Assembly: GCA_035457705.1 (NCBI GenBank)
Contig: DATIBD010000039.1
Location: forward strand, 124,001 to 188,000
Length of the DNA stretch: 64,000 nt
Reading direction: 5' to 3'
From: DASPGQ01 sp035457705
GTDB taxonomy: Bacteria > Acidobacteriota > Vicinamibacteria > Marinacidobacterales > SMYC01
The notes beneath the pieces were generated by a model. That model searched no databases. It saw only the letters and a program-made list of their open reading frames with translations, and was not told the origin of the DNA. Both the position numbers and the translations under genes were made by a program. The stretch's first letter is position 1. Every line of letters begins with the position of its first letter. Positions 18,588 through 26,384 of the stretch are shown piece by piece.

Positions 18588-19418
18588 ATGAAGACTTTGG
18601 AAGAGATTCGAGAAGCAGTGGCCTACATCGGCTCTCGTACGAAGCTCCGGCCCAGGGTCGCCGTGGTTCTCGGGTCGGGCCTCGGCGCGTTCGCCAGCGA
18701 TCTCTCCGACGCAACGAGCCTATCCTATGCCGACATCCCCCACTTCCCTTCCTCGACCGTCGAAGGCCATCAGGGGAGCCTCTTCGTGGGAAACTTCAAA
18801 GGCGTACCGCTGTACGTCATGTCGGGCCGCGTCCACGCGTACGAGGGCCATGCACCCGATGCGGTCGTCCTTCCCGTTCGGGTCCTCGGCCTCCTTGGTG
18901 TCAAGAGCCTCGTGCTGACGAACGCCGCCGGCGCGATCAACACCGCGTTCAGGCCGGGGGAGCTGATGCTGGTAACCGACCACATCAACGCGACCGGTCT
19001 CAATCCTGTCGTCGGCCCCGAACGAACCGAGCTCGGACCCCGCTTCGTGGATATGACGGAGGCCTACCACCCGGCGCTCATCGCCGCTTGCCAGCAGGCC
19101 GCCCGTCGCATCGGCCTGAACATCCGAAAAGGCGTGTACATCGGCCTCCTCGGCCCGAGCTTCGAGACACCCGCCGAGATACGGATGATGAGAACCTTGG
19201 GCGCGGACGCGGTCGGAATGTCCACGGTGCTCGAGACCATCGCCGCGACCCAGATGCGCATGAAAGTCCTCGCTATCTCCTGCCTCACGAACATGGCCGC
19301 GGGGGTACAGCCGCACAAGCTCGACCATCGGGAGGTGCTGGAGATGGGCAAACGGATTCGATCGGTGCTGCTCGAGCTTCTCGCCGAGCTGATTCCGGCG
19401 ATCCAGAAAGCAGGTTAG
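18588..19418 (+). CDS. Purine-nucleoside phosphorylase
   Basis: A 276-aa trimeric-type PNP (PunA family): AVVLGSGLGAF at the phosphate site (near 23), MSGRVHAYEGH, TNAAGAIN (base contacts), GPSFETPAEIRM, and the VGMSTVLETIAA segment. It splits (deoxy)guanosine and inosine to base and pentose-1-phosphate. It lies 7 bases after the transporter and is followed by cdd after 3 bases, so it is translated as part of the salvage operon. Confidence 0.94.
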   Translation: MKTLEEIREAVAYIGSRTKLRPRVAVVLGSGLGAFASDLSDATSLSYADIPHFPSSTVEGHQGSLFVGNFKGVPLYVMSGRVHAYEGHAPDAVVLPVRVLGLLGVKSLVLTNAAGAINTAFRPGELMLVTDHINATGLNPVVGPERTELGPRFVDMTEAYHPALIAACQQAARRIGLNIRKGVYIGLLGPSFETPAEIRMMRTLGADAVGMSTVLETIAATQMRMKVLAISCLTNMAAGVQPHKLDHREVLEMGKRIRSVLLELLAELIPAIQKAG

Positions 19419-19421
19419 CGA

Positions 19422-19808
19422 ATGGTGGACGAGCTGGTAGCGGCTGCACGAAAAGCCCGACGGCGCGCCATAGCGCCCTATTCGGATTTCAAGGTCGGAG
19501 CGGCGCTCGCCACGAGAGACGGTGCCCTCCACACTGGATGCAATATCGAGAACGCGACCCTCGGTCTCACGGTATGTGCGGAACGGGTCGCGCTTTGGAA
19601 GGCTCTGTCCGAGGGCGCGAAGCGCTTCACCGCCGTCGTGGTAGTCACCGGCGCCTCGCGACCGACGCCGCCCTGCGGCGCTTGCCGCCAGCTTCTCTGG
19701 GAATACTGCGGTAACGTCCCGGTTCACCTGGTGAGCACGCGGGGGCGCCGCAAGAGCTTCCACCTCAGCGAGCTCCTACCCTACGCCTTCGACAAAAAAG
19801 ACTTGTAA
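19422..19808 (+). CDS. cdd: Cytidine deaminase
   Basis: A 128-aa tetrameric cytidine deaminase. The zinc ligands and catalytic Glu are in TVCAERVALWKAL (CAE) and PPCGACRQLLWEYC (PCGAC). It converts (deoxy)cytidine to (deoxy)uridine, which DeoA can then cleave. Last gene of the operon. The region after it carries the long repeat copy A and then hpt in the opposite direction. Confidence 0.96.
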   Translation: MVDELVAAARKARRRAIAPYSDFKVGAALATRDGALHTGCNIENATLGLTVCAERVALWKALSEGAKRFTAVVVVTGASRPTPPCGACRQLLWEYCGNVPVHLVSTRGRRKSFHLSELLPYAFDKKDL

Positions 19809-19959
19809 GCCAGGGAACGCGGTTCGTATCACGTCCAGAAGAAACGCAAGGGCGCAACGTCCCGGAGGCGCAAAGCGGAAATAGGGAGGCACCCGCCACC
19901 TCTAGGAAAATTTCTTCGCGACCTGGAACCTTTGGGTCTTTGCGTTTCGAGCACTCTGG
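19809..19959. other. Intergenic stretch between cdd and repeat copy A
   Basis: Together with the repeat this gene-free stretch is under 300 bases. No gene is seen. It contains GCAACGTCCCGGAGGCGCAAAG (19854-19875 region) and GTCTTTGCGTTT near 19937, low-complexity Ctttgcg/Gcgcaaag strings that also occur near 13140. No terminator with a T-run was found. Confidence 0.4.
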
Positions 19960-20086
19960 CAGGGTGATGGCAAACTCAGCTCACCCTGCGCGAGCGGAGC
20001 GAGCCCGGCGCGCTCGCCGCGCCGTAAGCAGCCCGAGCCGTGGTGGCACGATCGATCACAGGTCCCGCCACGGCACTGAGCACTCT
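19960..20086. repeat. Long dispersed repeat, copy A (127 bp)
   Basis: Near-identical over its whole length to the reverse complement of 24766-24892, with about nine in ten positions matching by eye and no gaps in 127 bp. It holds an inverted repeat CAGGGTGA (19960-19967) / TCACCCTG (19981-19988), a second GC-rich stem GGCGCG/CGCGCC, and in this copy a third, GCCGTGG (20037-20043) / CCACGGC (20068-20074). It ends one base before the hpt stop codon. No open reading frame. Confidence 0.85.
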
Positions 20087-20602
20087 CTAAAGATCGACGG
20101 CGGCTACGTAGGGCAGATTCCGGTAGCGCTGGTCTTGATCGAGACCGTATCCGACGACGAAGCGGTCTGGGACTTCAAACCCCACGTAATCGACGGCGAC
20201 GTCGATCGTTCGGCGAGACGGCTTCGACAGAAACGCCGCGACTTTGATCGATGAGGGTCGTCGGGTGCGGAGCATCGTCAACAAGTAATTGAGGGTAAGA
20301 CCGGTGTCGGCGATATCTTCCACGACGATGACGTGCTTGCCTTCGATGGCGAGGTCGAGGTCCTTCGTGAGCTGGACCTCACCGCTCGTGCTGGTGCTCT
20401 TTCCGTAGGACGACACGGCCATGAAGTCCAGAGTCACCGGGATGTCGATGGCGCGAGCGAGATCGGCGGCAAACATGTGTGCGCCTTTCAGCACGCAAAC
20501 GAGATGGACCGTCTTCCCTTGGTAGTCGCTCGAGATCTGCCTTCCCAGCTCCCGAATGCGCGCAGAAATCTGCTCGGTGGTGATCAGTACGTCGAGGGAC
20601 AA
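20087..20602 (-). CDS. hpt: Hypoxanthine phosphoribosyltransferase
   Basis: About 171 aa from a TTG at 20602, five bases after the TonB-like gene, with GGAG nine bases upstream. It has the PRPP loop VIVVEDIADTGLTL near residue 100, the CVLKGAHMFAADL segment and the C-terminal VPDRFVVGYGLDQDQRYRNLPYV block. It salvages hypoxanthine or guanine to IMP or GMP. It complements the PNP encoded across the repeat element. A longer reading of the frame overlaps the upstream gene and lacks homology. Confidence 0.94.
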   Translation of the reverse strand: MSLDVLITTEQISARIRELGRQISSDYQGKTVHLVCVLKGAHMFAADLARAIDIPVTLDFMAVSSYGKSTSTSGEVQLTKDLDLAIEGKHVIVVEDIADTGLTLNYLLTMLRTRRPSSIKVAAFLSKPSRRTIDVAVDYVGFEVPDRFVVGYGLDQDQRYRNLPYVAAVDL

Positions 20603-20607
20603 GAGCC

Positions 20608-21510
20608 TCAGCTCCGCGCGTTCCCCTGGGCGAAGAGGTCGAACTTTACGGTGATGATGCCGTAGGCCTCCACTGGTTTTCCGTTCTTCAGCGCCGGCTT
20701 CCATCGCCATCGCTTCGCGTTCTCCTTGGCTGCTTCGACACAGTACGGCAGCGACTTGATGACGCGAATCACCTCGGTGGAGCCGTCGAGCTTCACCAGA
20801 ACCTGAAGGATCACTTCACCGGCCACCATCTTCTCGCGGGCTTGCGCGGGGTAGACGGTCTCAGGCTGGAAGATGGGCACGGGATCGATGTCCCAGCCTC
20901 CGGGGCGATAATCACCACCCCCGAAGCCTCCACCTCGTCCGGGACCGACGCCCCATCCCTCGCCCGTGCCGACGCCGGTGCCAGTTCCCCCACCGATGCC
21001 ACCGCCTGTTCCCGAGCTCGGCTCGAGGTCGAGTCCGCCCAGTTCGCGGCCGTCGGTGAGGGACAAGCCGGGAAACTCCGTGGCATCTGGAGAAAAAACG
21101 CCGAAGAAAATAGCCGTTTCCGTGGGGAGATCGGGCACTTCGAGGTCCGAAAAATCCAGGGGCCGGGGTTTCCTCGGTGCCACGGGAGCCCGTCGTGGCT
21201 CGGGCGCCGGCTCGGGCGGAGGATGGACCTTTGCGGGGATGTAGGCCGTAGGGCGTTTTCCATGGGAGCCGCCTCCTCCTCCGCCACCACCCTCGCCTTC
21301 TCCACCCGGCGTGTAGAAGCGCACCGTCACCCCGAGAGGAATTTCATCGGTAGAGAGCCACGTCCCCAACGGCCCGGCGACCAGCAGCAAAAGAATTGCG
21401 AGATGTAGGAGACCCGACCCGACGACCGCGCGTTTCTGATCGTTGCGAAACTCGCTCGTCCTAAAAGCGAGAGTTTCGGTATCGACGAAGAAATCGCGCT
21501 CACGGCTCAC
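20608..21510 (-). CDS. TonB-family energy-transducer-like protein
   Basis: A 300-aa protein: a cytoplasmic start, one membrane segment near residues 30-50, a glycine run then a Pro/Glu-rich stretch (100-125), a second Gly-rich region (about 165-205), and a C-terminal TonB domain opening at ETVYPAQAREKMVAGEV and ending in RWKPALKNGKPVEAYGIITV. TonB domains contact outer-membrane receptors from the periplasm. No ExbB/ExbD or TonB-dependent receptor is nearby, so its partner is unknown. GTG start. Confidence 0.85.
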   Translation of the reverse strand: MSRERDFFVDTETLAFRTSEFRNDQKRAVVGSGLLHLAILLLLVAGPLGTWLSTDEIPLGVTVRFYTPGGEGEGGGGGGGGSHGKRPTAYIPAKVHPPPEPAPEPRRAPVAPRKPRPLDFSDLEVPDLPTETAIFFGVFSPDATEFPGLSLTDGRELGGLDLEPSSGTGGGIGGGTGTGVGTGEGWGVGPGRGGGFGGGDYRPGGWDIDPVPIFQPETVYPAQAREKMVAGEVILQVLVKLDGSTEVIRVIKSLPYCVEAAKENAKRWRWKPALKNGKPVEAYGIITVKFDLFAQGNARS

Positions 21511-21539
21511 GGCATCTAAATGTTAGCACGCCAAAAAGA

Positions 21540-23156
21540 TCAATGAATTTCGAGCAGGAGAAGACGCCCGGCTGTCGCTGGACCAACCGACTCGAACTCC
21601 TTCCCCGGCCATCTGATTCTGACTTCGTCCACCGATTGATTTCGTCCGAGCCCGAAATGAACGTCGATGGCACTCTGGGAAAGATAGCTGGTCGCCGTTT
21701 TCACCTCCCGAACGGCGGTGCTGTCTCCGACTCGGACCGATACGCGCGCCCCGACGCCGTTCCGGTTCGACGTCCGGCCCACGAGGCTCACGCTCAAAGA
21801 CCGGTTGTCGTTGCCTCCATCGTTGCGGGCGAGCAGCACCCCCTGTCCGCATCGGGTGACAAGAACGTCGAGATCGCCGTCCGCGTCGACGTCCCCGTAT
21901 GCGCCGCCCCGACCAACGTTCTCTTCGGCCAGAATGCCCCCGAGACTCGTCGCCATCTCACGGAATGTACCGTCACCTACGTTCCAGAAGAGGAAGTTCG
22001 GCTCCTGGTAGGTGGACGTGGAATTGAACAGCTCGATGTTATCGATGATGTGACCGTTGGTGACGAATAGATCGAGGCGCCCGTCGTTATCGAAGTCGAA
22101 AAAGAACGTCCCGAATCCTACGGAGTTCAACGACGTCTCCGCGACTCCGGCTTCGTAGGAAGCATCGAAGAAGATCCCCGCTTCGCTTCCCTTGTACAGG
22201 GCGTTGTACTCGAAGTCGAGGTTGGTCACCGTGATGTCCATGAGACCGTCACCATCGTAGTCCGCCATATCGGTGCCCATACCCGCTTGAGTCTTGCCGT
22301 CCTCGCTGTAGCCCACACCGGAGAGCAACGTGACGTCGGTGAATCCGCCCGCGCCGTCGTTGCGGAACAGAAAGTTCCTCATCGAGTCATTGGCGACATA
22401 GAGATCGGCGTCTCCGTCATCGTCGTAATCGCCCCAGACGACGCCGAGTCCCTTGCCCTCGTCCTCGACGAAGACACCGGCGGAACGGGTCACGTCCTCG
22501 AACGTTCCATCACCCTTGCCGTGAAACAGGATGCCTGGGACCGGATTGTAGACGTCGGGGTGGCAGTAGGCCTGGATCTTTCTCGCTTGATTGCCGCAGA
22601 ACTTGTGGTTGTCGAGGGCGAAATCGACGTAGCGAGCGACGTAGAGATCGAGAAAGCCATCCCCGTCGTAGTCGGCGAACGCCGCACTGGTGCTGAACCC
22701 GCCGGCCTTCAGACCGGCCCATTCGGTGGCGTTCACAAAAGTTCCGTCGCCGTTGTTGCGATAGAACACGTTGGTTCCGAAGTTCGTCACGTAGAGATCC
22801 AGATCGCCGTCGTTGTCGACGTCGCCCGCCGTCATCCCCATCCCGTAGCCCGTGTCACCGACCCCTGCTTCCGCCGTCACTTCGGTGAACGCCCCCCCGC
22901 CATCGTTTCGATACAGCGCGTTTCTCGGTGGCGCGGGCGAAGGCTGCGATCCGGGGAGCTCGGCGCCGTTCACCAGGTACAGGTCGAGATCACCGTCGTC
23001 GTCATAATCGAGGAACCCCCCTCCAGAGCCCATCGTTTCGACCAGGTACTTCTCGTCAGTCTTCCCGTTGTAGTGCGTGAAGTACAGACCGGCCGCATCG
23101 GTTACATCCACGAAGCGTACCGAGACCGCGACAACGAGCGCCAGCATCGAATGCAT
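21540..23156 (-). CDS. CRTAC1-family secreted VCBS/FG-GAP repeat protein
   Basis: About 538 aa with a short hydrophobic signal (MHSMLALVVAVSV), then many FG-GAP/VCBS repeats carrying Ca2+-type Asp loops (DYDDDGDLDLYLVN, DVDNDGDLDLYV, DYDGDGFLDLYV and others), and a C-terminal ASPIC/UnbV domain (GRTSNRNGVGARVSV, near 460). It is probably an exported beta-propeller surface protein; the family's role is unknown. The ATG at 23156 has AAGAGG five bases upstream. Divergent from rpiB. Confidence 0.9.
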   Translation of the reverse strand: MHSMLALVVAVSVRFVDVTDAAGLYFTHYNGKTDEKYLVETMGSGGGFLDYDDDGDLDLYLVNGAELPGSQPSPAPPRNALYRNDGGGAFTEVTAEAGVGDTGYGMGMTAGDVDNDGDLDLYVTNFGTNVFYRNNGDGTFVNATEWAGLKAGGFSTSAAFADYDGDGFLDLYVARYVDFALDNHKFCGNQARKIQAYCHPDVYNPVPGILFHGKGDGTFEDVTRSAGVFVEDEGKGLGVVWGDYDDDGDADLYVANDSMRNFLFRNDGAGGFTDVTLLSGVGYSEDGKTQAGMGTDMADYDGDGLMDITVTNLDFEYNALYKGSEAGIFFDASYEAGVAETSLNSVGFGTFFFDFDNDGRLDLFVTNGHIIDNIELFNSTSTYQEPNFLFWNVGDGTFREMATSLGGILAEENVGRGGAYGDVDADGDLDVLVTRCGQGVLLARNDGGNDNRSLSVSLVGRTSNRNGVGARVSVRVGDSTAVREVKTATSYLSQSAIDVHFGLGRNQSVDEVRIRWPGKEFESVGPATAGRLLLLEIH

Positions 23157-23218
23157 CTTAACCTCTTGTACTGCCAATATGGCCTCGTGCGCAGAAAGGG
23201 GCCCCAGAATCATCGAGC

Positions 23219-23246
23219 TTGCACCAAAAAGCGCCGACGCTATAGA
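23219..23246 (+). promoter_or_regulatory. Probable promoter for rpiB-deoC
   Basis: A TTGCAC (23219-23224) and TATAGA (23241-23246) pair with 16-base spacing lies directly upstream of rpiB. The expected start of transcription falls at or a base or two before the rpiB GTG (23255), so the message would be leaderless or nearly so; no ribosome-binding site is visible. Confidence 0.55.
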
Positions 23247-23254
23247 TTGTCGGC

Positions 23255-23878
23255 GTGGCCCGTCGCCGGTTCCTCACGGGAGATGACGTGCGCGCGCTCC
23301 CCGAGGGGAGCCTGCTCGATGTAAGCCCGGACACGATTCTCACCGACGTCGCGCGCGAGTGGGTCGAGCGACGGAAGATCCGCCTCGTCGAGACGAAGGC
23401 CGAACGGCCGGCGATCGAGCCCGTTCGACTCGCGCTCGGTTCCGACCACGCGGGTTTCGAGCTCAAGGAGACCTTGAAAGGCTATTTGCTCGAGGTCGGA
23501 GCGCAATTCCGGGACTACGGAACCCACTCGAACGAGCCGGTCGATTACCCTGATTTCGCCCATGCGGTCGCGCTCGCCGTCGCCGTCGGCCATGCTCGAC
23601 AGGGCATCGTGGTCGACGGGGCGGGGATGGGCTCGGCGATCGTCGCTAACAAAGTTCCGGGAGTCCGAGCGGCGGCCTGCTACGACGAGGCGGGAGCCCG
23701 GAACGCCCGTGAGCACAACGACGTGAACGTGCTCGCCCTCGGCTCCAGGAACACACCGCTCGAGAACGTGCGAAAGATCGTCGCCGCGTTCCTCACCGCC
23801 GAGCACAGCGAACCGCGCCACCGCGCCCGAGTGGCGAAGATCATCGCGGTCGAAAGCAAGTACTCTCGTCCCGCCTGA
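23255..23878 (+). CDS. rpiB: RpiB-family sugar-phosphate isomerase, microcompartment-type with N-terminal extension
   Basis: A 207-aa protein. Residues ~57-200 are RpiB (LGSDHAGFELK, PVDYPDFAH, ANKVPGVRAA), which interconverts ribose-5-phosphate and ribulose-5-phosphate. Two oddities: the catalytic Cys of the usual CGTGIG is Asp (VDGAGMGS), and there is a ~50-residue extension (FLTGDDVRALPEGS... DTILTDVARE) resembling segments of microcompartment-associated proteins. Known family: sugar-phosphate-utilising BMC loci pair RpiB with DeoC. Microcompartment origin is inferred; no shell gene is nearby. deoC starts 10 bases downstream. Confidence 0.85.
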   Translation: MARRRFLTGDDVRALPEGSLLDVSPDTILTDVAREWVERRKIRLVETKAERPAIEPVRLALGSDHAGFELKETLKGYLLEVGAQFRDYGTHSNEPVDYPDFAHAVALAVAVGHARQGIVVDGAGMGSAIVANKVPGVRAAACYDEAGARNAREHNDVNVLALGSRNTPLENVRKIVAAFLTAEHSEPRHRARVAKIIAVESKYSRPA

Positions 23879-23888
23879 GTCGACGAAC

Positions 23889-24737
23889 GTGGACCTCGAA
23901 CGCTTGACGAACGCCATCACCGACGCGGTGTTGGCCCGGCTCGGCCAGCCCGAGCCACGCCTGCCGCCCTGCAACTGCCATCGCCTCACCGGTGGCTACT
24001 GTCCCGACGAGATGCGGCCATTGATCGAGCGTGGCGCCGAGCGTTTCGGCCTGAACGCCTCCGCCCCGCACGCCGACCTCGCCGCGCTCATCGATCACAC
24101 GCTCTTGAAGCCCGACGCGACCGAGGAGCAGATCCGAAGACTCTGCGCCGAGGCCATCGAGCACGGTTTCGTGACGGTGTGCATCCAGCCGACCTGGGTG
24201 CGACTGGCCGCGCGGATTCTGCAAGGCACGAACGTCGGAGTCTGCACCGTTGCCGGATTTCCTCTCGGCGCGAACACCGCCGACGTCAAGGCTTACGAGA
24301 CCCGGAGGGCGACATTCGACGGAGCCTCCGAAGTCGACATGGTGATCAACATCGGAGCCTTGAAGTCCCGAGACTATCGGACGGTAGAAGAAGATATCCG
24401 CGGCGTGACGCGGTCTTGCCGCGAGGCGCGTGCGGCGAGCAAGGTCATCATCGAGGCGGCCTTGCTGACCCGGGAGGAGAAGATCAAAGCCTGCGCCATA
24501 GCCGCGGCGGCTGGAGCGGACTTCGTCAAGACGTCGACCGGTTTCGGGCCGGGCGGTGCCACGGTCGAAGACGTAGCCCTGATGCGGGAAGTCGTCGGGC
24601 CCAAGCTCGGGGTGAAGGCCGCTGGAGGCGTGCGCGATTTGAAGACAGCTCAACGGATGGTAGAGGCGGGAGCCAGCCGTATTGGCGCGAGCGCCGGCGT
24701 GCGCATCCTGCGCGAGTCGCGGGACGAGGCAACTTGA
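23889..24737 (+). CDS. deoC: Deoxyribose-phosphate aldolase with N-terminal targeting-like extension
   Basis: A 282-aa protein cleaving deoxyribose-5-phosphate to glyceraldehyde-3-phosphate and acetaldehyde. The aldolase core (about 65-280) has DHTLLKPDAT, the GFPLGANTADVK segment, the Schiff-base Lys in ADFVKTSTGFG and the second Lys in GVKAAGGVRD. The first ~60 residues are extra: an amphipathic helix (LERLTNAITDAVLARLG) like BMC encapsulation peptides, then a Cys-rich linker (PPCNCH...YC). GTG start. Encapsulation is inferred from this helix and from the rpiB partner. Confidence 0.92.
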   Translation: MDLERLTNAITDAVLARLGQPEPRLPPCNCHRLTGGYCPDEMRPLIERGAERFGLNASAPHADLAALIDHTLLKPDATEEQIRRLCAEAIEHGFVTVCIQPTWVRLAARILQGTNVGVCTVAGFPLGANTADVKAYETRRATFDGASEVDMVINIGALKSRDYRTVEEDIRGVTRSCREARAASKVIIEAALLTREEKIKACAIAAAAGADFVKTSTGFGPGGATVEDVALMREVVGPKLGVKAAGGVRDLKTAQRMVEAGASRIGASAGVRILRESRDEAT

Positions 24738-24765
24738 AGGCGACCGCGGGGCGTCAGCGCATTCT

Positions 24766-24892
24766 AGAGTACTCAATGCCACGGCGGGACCCGTAATTGA
24801 TCGGGCCGCCACGGCTCAGGCTGCTTACGGCGCGGCAAGCGCGCCGGGCTCGCTCCGCTCGCGCAGGGTGAGCTGAGTCTTCCGTCACCCTG
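24766..24892. repeat. Long dispersed repeat, copy B (127 bp, opposite orientation to copy A)
   Basis: Reverse-complement partner of 19960-20086. The main hairpin is CAGGGTGA (24864-24871) / TCACCCTG (24885-24892), immediately followed by the xdhC stop codon (24893-24895). The second GC-rich stem is conserved, while the third stem of copy A is not paired here. It fills nearly all of the gap between deoC and xdhC. No coding potential and no T-run. Confidence 0.85.
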
Positions 24893-25726
24893 CTAGACTC
24901 TGCCGAAGAACTCCTGGCGCTCGGTGAACTTCATCGATTTGCCCGTGCGCTGGTATCGAACCGAGATGAGCTCGGAGACGATCGAGACCGCGATCTCTCC
25001 AGGGGTCGATCCACCGAGGTCGAGGCCCATCGGGGAATGGACGCGATCGAGACGCTCCCGCGAAACCCCGTCCCGTTCGAGCCTGTGAAAGATCTTCTCG
25101 ATCTTGGAAACGCTTCCGATGAGACCGATGTAGGCCGTGTCCTCCTCGATAAACACCCGGAGGGCTTCCTCGTCCTCCTTGTGACCGCGCGTAACGATCA
25201 CGACGTAGGCGTTGTCTCCGTACGAGAATTCCCTGGCGAGCTGGGAGATAGGGCCTGCTTTCACGATGTCCGCGTCGGGAAATCGTTCCTCGTTCGCGTA
25301 TTTCACGCGATCGTCGAGCACGACCACCTCGAACCCCGCTATCTTGGCGATCTGAGCCACGGGCATGGCGACGTGGCCCGCTCCAATCACGTACAGGCGG
25401 GGCGGTGGAAGAACCGGCTCGATGAACACCTTCATGCTGCCTCCACAAATGAGACCGTTCTCGTCCTCATCGGCGTTGAAATCATAGCTGCCGATCTCGC
25501 ATCGTCGCGTCTCGAGCGCGCGTTGGGCACGCCTTAGGATCTCGCTCTCGACGCAGCCACCGCCAACCGTCCCCTTCAGTCGGCCATCGCGGCCGACCAC
25601 CATCTTGGCGCCGGCCTTCTGGGGAGTCGACCCGCGCGTCTCCAGGATGGTGACCAGGGCAACCGCTTCACCTCTCTGGATGGCCTCCTCGAGCTCGAAG
25701 AATACGGACTTGGGTCGATGGCTCAA
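24893..25726 (-). CDS. XdhC/CoxI-family molybdenum-hydroxylase maturation protein
   Basis: A 277-aa protein with the XdhC N-terminal domain (ETRGSTPQKAGAKMVV, GTVGGGCVESE, CGGSMKVFIEP) and a C-terminal Rossmann domain (LYVIGAGHVAMPVAQIAKIAGFEVVVLDD; IGLIGSVSKIEKI). XdhC binds molybdenum cofactor and promotes its sulfuration before insertion into xanthine-dehydrogenase-type enzymes. TTG start at 25726. It heads toward the mocA and yqeC genes of the same process; no hydroxylase subunit gene is in the window. Confidence 0.9.
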   Translation of the reverse strand: MSHRPKSVFFELEEAIQRGEAVALVTILETRGSTPQKAGAKMVVGRDGRLKGTVGGGCVESEILRRAQRALETRRCEIGSYDFNADEDENGLICGGSMKVFIEPVLPPPRLYVIGAGHVAMPVAQIAKIAGFEVVVLDDRVKYANEERFPDADIVKAGPISQLAREFSYGDNAYVVIVTRGHKEDEEALRVFIEEDTAYIGLIGSVSKIEKIFHRLERDGVSRERLDRVHSPMGLDLGGSTPGEIAVSIVSELISVRYQRTGKSMKFTERQEFFGRV

Positions 25727-25799
25727 TGCTTTCGCTCTCGCGCCGGTATCCCTTGGCGAAGTCGAACGCTCCGCTCGCGCAGGAGGGCTGTGTTCGTCT
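25727..25799. other. Intergenic gap with a possible degenerate repeat copy
   Basis: GCTCCGCTCGCGCAGG (25770-25785 region) matches part of the long repeat and is followed by TCTTCACCTCGCT at the mocA stop, in the place where other copies have TCACCCTGCT. The hairpin arms no longer pair, so this is at most a decayed copy. Confidence 0.3.
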
Positions 25800-26384
25800 T
25801 CACCTCGCTAAGGACTTCAAGAACCTAGCATAGTCTTGGGGCGTATCGATGTCGAGACACACTCCCGGATCGTCCACTGCAACCGCGACGCTTCGGTCAC
25901 GATATTTTGCGAGCAACGACTTAGCGCCTCTGTCGCCGTGGAGCGCGCGAAGCTCGTCGAAGAGCTCCCGCCTCCACAGCACCGGATGGCCCTGCTCACC
26001 GCGATAGGTTGGATAAACGATGGGCGAACCGCTTTCGACGGCGACCTCGAGCAGCTTTCTCACCGTCGCGGAACGCGTGAGAGGAAGGTCTGCGAGCGCG
26101 ATGGCGGCGACAGTCCATTCTTCTCCCAAACCGCGAAGACCCGCCCGGATCGAGCTAGCAATTCCTTCTTCGGCCTCCGGGTTGAAGACGATCTCGACGC
26201 GCGGGTCTTCCTCGAGTGACGCGCTCGTGCCCAGAGCGACGACGACCCGAACGCGCTCGAACGGACAAGCGAGCAATACAGCAACGCTCGCACCGAGGAT
26301 CGATGACCCTTCGACGGGCAGCTCGAGTTTGGGTCGACCCATGCGAGTGGACGCGCCAGCCGCGAGCAGGATGCCGAGCTTCAT
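25800..26384 (-). CDS. MocA-like molybdenum cofactor nucleotidyltransferase
   Basis: About 194 aa, a GlmU/MobA-fold nucleotidyltransferase with LLAAGASTRMGRPKLELPV at the N terminus, ALADLP (metal-binding Asp) near 95, and YRGEQGHPVLWRRELF near 140. MocA transfers CMP to molybdopterin. The ATG at 26384 overlaps the yqeC stop by 4 bp and directly opens the nucleotide loop. Its place between xdhC and yqeC supports the molybdenum-hydroxylase assignment over a sugar nucleotidyltransferase. Confidence 0.85.
   Translation of the reverse strand: MKLGILLAAGASTRMGRPKLELPVEGSSILGASVAVLLACPFERVRVVVALGTSASLEEDPRVEIVFNPEAEEGIASSIRAGLRGLGEEWTVAAIALADLPLTRSATVRKLLEVAVESGSPIVYPTYRGEQGHPVLWRRELFDELRALHGDRGAKSLLAKYRDRSVAVAVDDPGVCLDIDTPQDYARFLKSLAR

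Noticed and set aside
25760..25805. Sixth copy of the hairpin repeat
   Set aside because: The GCTCCGCTCGCGCAGG stretch matches, but the hairpin arms do not pair; kept only as a possible decayed copy.
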